Positions 13,933 to 14,334 of a stretch of 14,334 bases of DNA are shown piece after piece; the first letter of the stretch is position 1; every line of letters starts with the position of its first letter. The notes beneath the pieces were generated by a model that made no database searches, was not told the origin of the DNA, and saw only the letters and a list, made by a program, of their open reading frames with translations. The position numbers and the translations under genes were made by a program. This DNA is from Pseudomonadota bacterium (GTDB lineage: Bacteria > Pseudomonadota > Gammaproteobacteria > Steroidobacterales > Steroidobacteraceae), in contig JAJZLX010000178.1 in assembly GCA_021850555.1 (NCBI GenBank), positions 1 to 14,334 of the forward strand, written 5' to 3'.

Positions 13933-14334
13933 GACCCCGGGTTCGAGCTTCCGGCCGCCTGAGCAGGCGCCGTGGCCGGCTTGCCCGCAGCCTTGGCGCT
14001 CGCGGGTGTGGTGGAGGCGGCGCCTGAAGCCGTGGAGCCTGAATCGGTCGAGCCTGAGGCGGGAGGCGCGGGGGCCTTGGCCGGCGGCGGTGAGCCGGTT
14101 GGGGCGCCTGCCCCGGCAGGCGGCGCGCCCGCACCCGGCTTGGCCGCGCTCCCGGAGGGAGCGCTCGCGGGAGAGCCGAGCCCGGGCGGGCGGATGACCT
14201 CGATGCTCTTGATCACCACGGGTTTCAGAGGCGCATCCCGTTTGAACGGCCCGAACGAGCCCGTGGGCACCTCGCCGATGGCGTCGACCACGCTCATCCC
14301 CTGGATCACCTTGCCAAAGACGGTGTAGCCCCAG
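13929..14334 (-). CDS. Peptidyl-prolyl cis-trans isomerase (cyclophilin), 5' part outside the window, with low-complexity tail
   Basis: Only the C-terminal part is present; the gene runs off the right edge (frame open from base 14333). Cyclophilins catalyse proline cis-trans isomerisation during folding. The visible start WGYTVFGKVIQGMSVVDAI is the conserved end of PpiA/PpiB (compare FGKVxxGxDVVDxI), and the domain closes with VVIKSIEVI at about base 14193. Beyond it are 87 residues made almost only of Ala, Pro, Ser, Gly, Thr and Lys, ending at TGA 13929-13931. Standard PpiB stops soon after the last strand, so this tail is unusual. The stop overlaps the lpxH start (ATGA). Whether the protein is periplasmic (PpiA-like) or cytosolic (PpiB-like) cannot be told without the N-terminus. 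Confidence 0.9.
   Translation of the reverse strand, partial: WGYTVFGKVIQGMSVVDAIGEVPTGSFGPFKRDAPLKPVVIKSIEVIRPPGLGSPASAPSGSAAKPGAGAPPAGAGAPTGSPPPAKAPAPPASGSTDSGSTASGAASTTPASAKAAGKPATAPAQAAGSSNPGS

Noticed and set aside
1..14334. CRISPR array, tRNA, rRNA, insertion sequence, phage or defence genes
   Set aside because: Looked for regularly spaced repeats, transposase or integrase motifs and tRNA cloverleaf sequence; none seen.

Overview
The window is a 14.3 kb piece of a GC-rich (about two-thirds G+C by eye) bacterial chromosome. Gene content and order point to a gammaproteobacterium. fimV, truA, accD, folC, a SPOR-domain dedD-type gene, cvpA and purF follow one another as in Pseudomonas and Xanthomonas, and a cyclophilin/lpxH pair is also present. 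A group near Xanthomonadales/Nevskiales is plausible, but the genus cannot be fixed from sequence reading alone.

Layout: (1) 1-8815, plus strand, is a housekeeping run: 5'-truncated fimV (polar hub protein), truA (tRNA pseudouridine synthase), accD (acetyl-CoA carboxylase beta), folC (folate polyglutamylation), a dedD-like SPOR cell-division protein that overlaps folC by 4 bases, cvpA (membrane protein) and purF (first step of purine synthesis). trpF, and trpBA where present, which usually lie between truA and accD in relatives, are missing. (2) 8844-10040 is a MOFRL-type glycerate 2-kinase, at the place where Pseudomonas has metZ. (3) 10041-13004 is a signalling module: OmpR-type response regulator, EnvZ-type histidine kinase with an enlarged periplasmic domain, then a small secreted Spy/CpxP-like protein rich in Met clusters. 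(4) 13165-14334, minus strand, is a 3' piece of a cyclophilin with a long low-complexity tail, coupled by an ATGA overlap to lpxH (lipid A synthesis).

The most interesting signal is regulatory. Two related elements lie upstream of ompR (GTAAC-N5-GTAAC at 10027-10041; CTCACGATTCGTTAC at 10100-10114). A third (GTAAC-N5-CTTAC at 12506-12520) lies upstream of the Spy/CpxP-like gene, about 42 bases before its predicted transcription start. They resemble the CpxR box (GTAAA-N5-GTAAA). This suggests that the regulator controls its own operon and the adjacent periplasmic protein, making an envelope-stress or metal-stress circuit with OmpR/EnvZ-type signalling parts and a Cpx-like output.

No tRNA, rRNA, CRISPR array, insertion sequence or phage gene was seen, and no stretch over 300 bases lacks a gene. 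I found no convincing wholly new system. The window is mostly conserved core genome, with local novelty in regulation, gene order and low-complexity tails.
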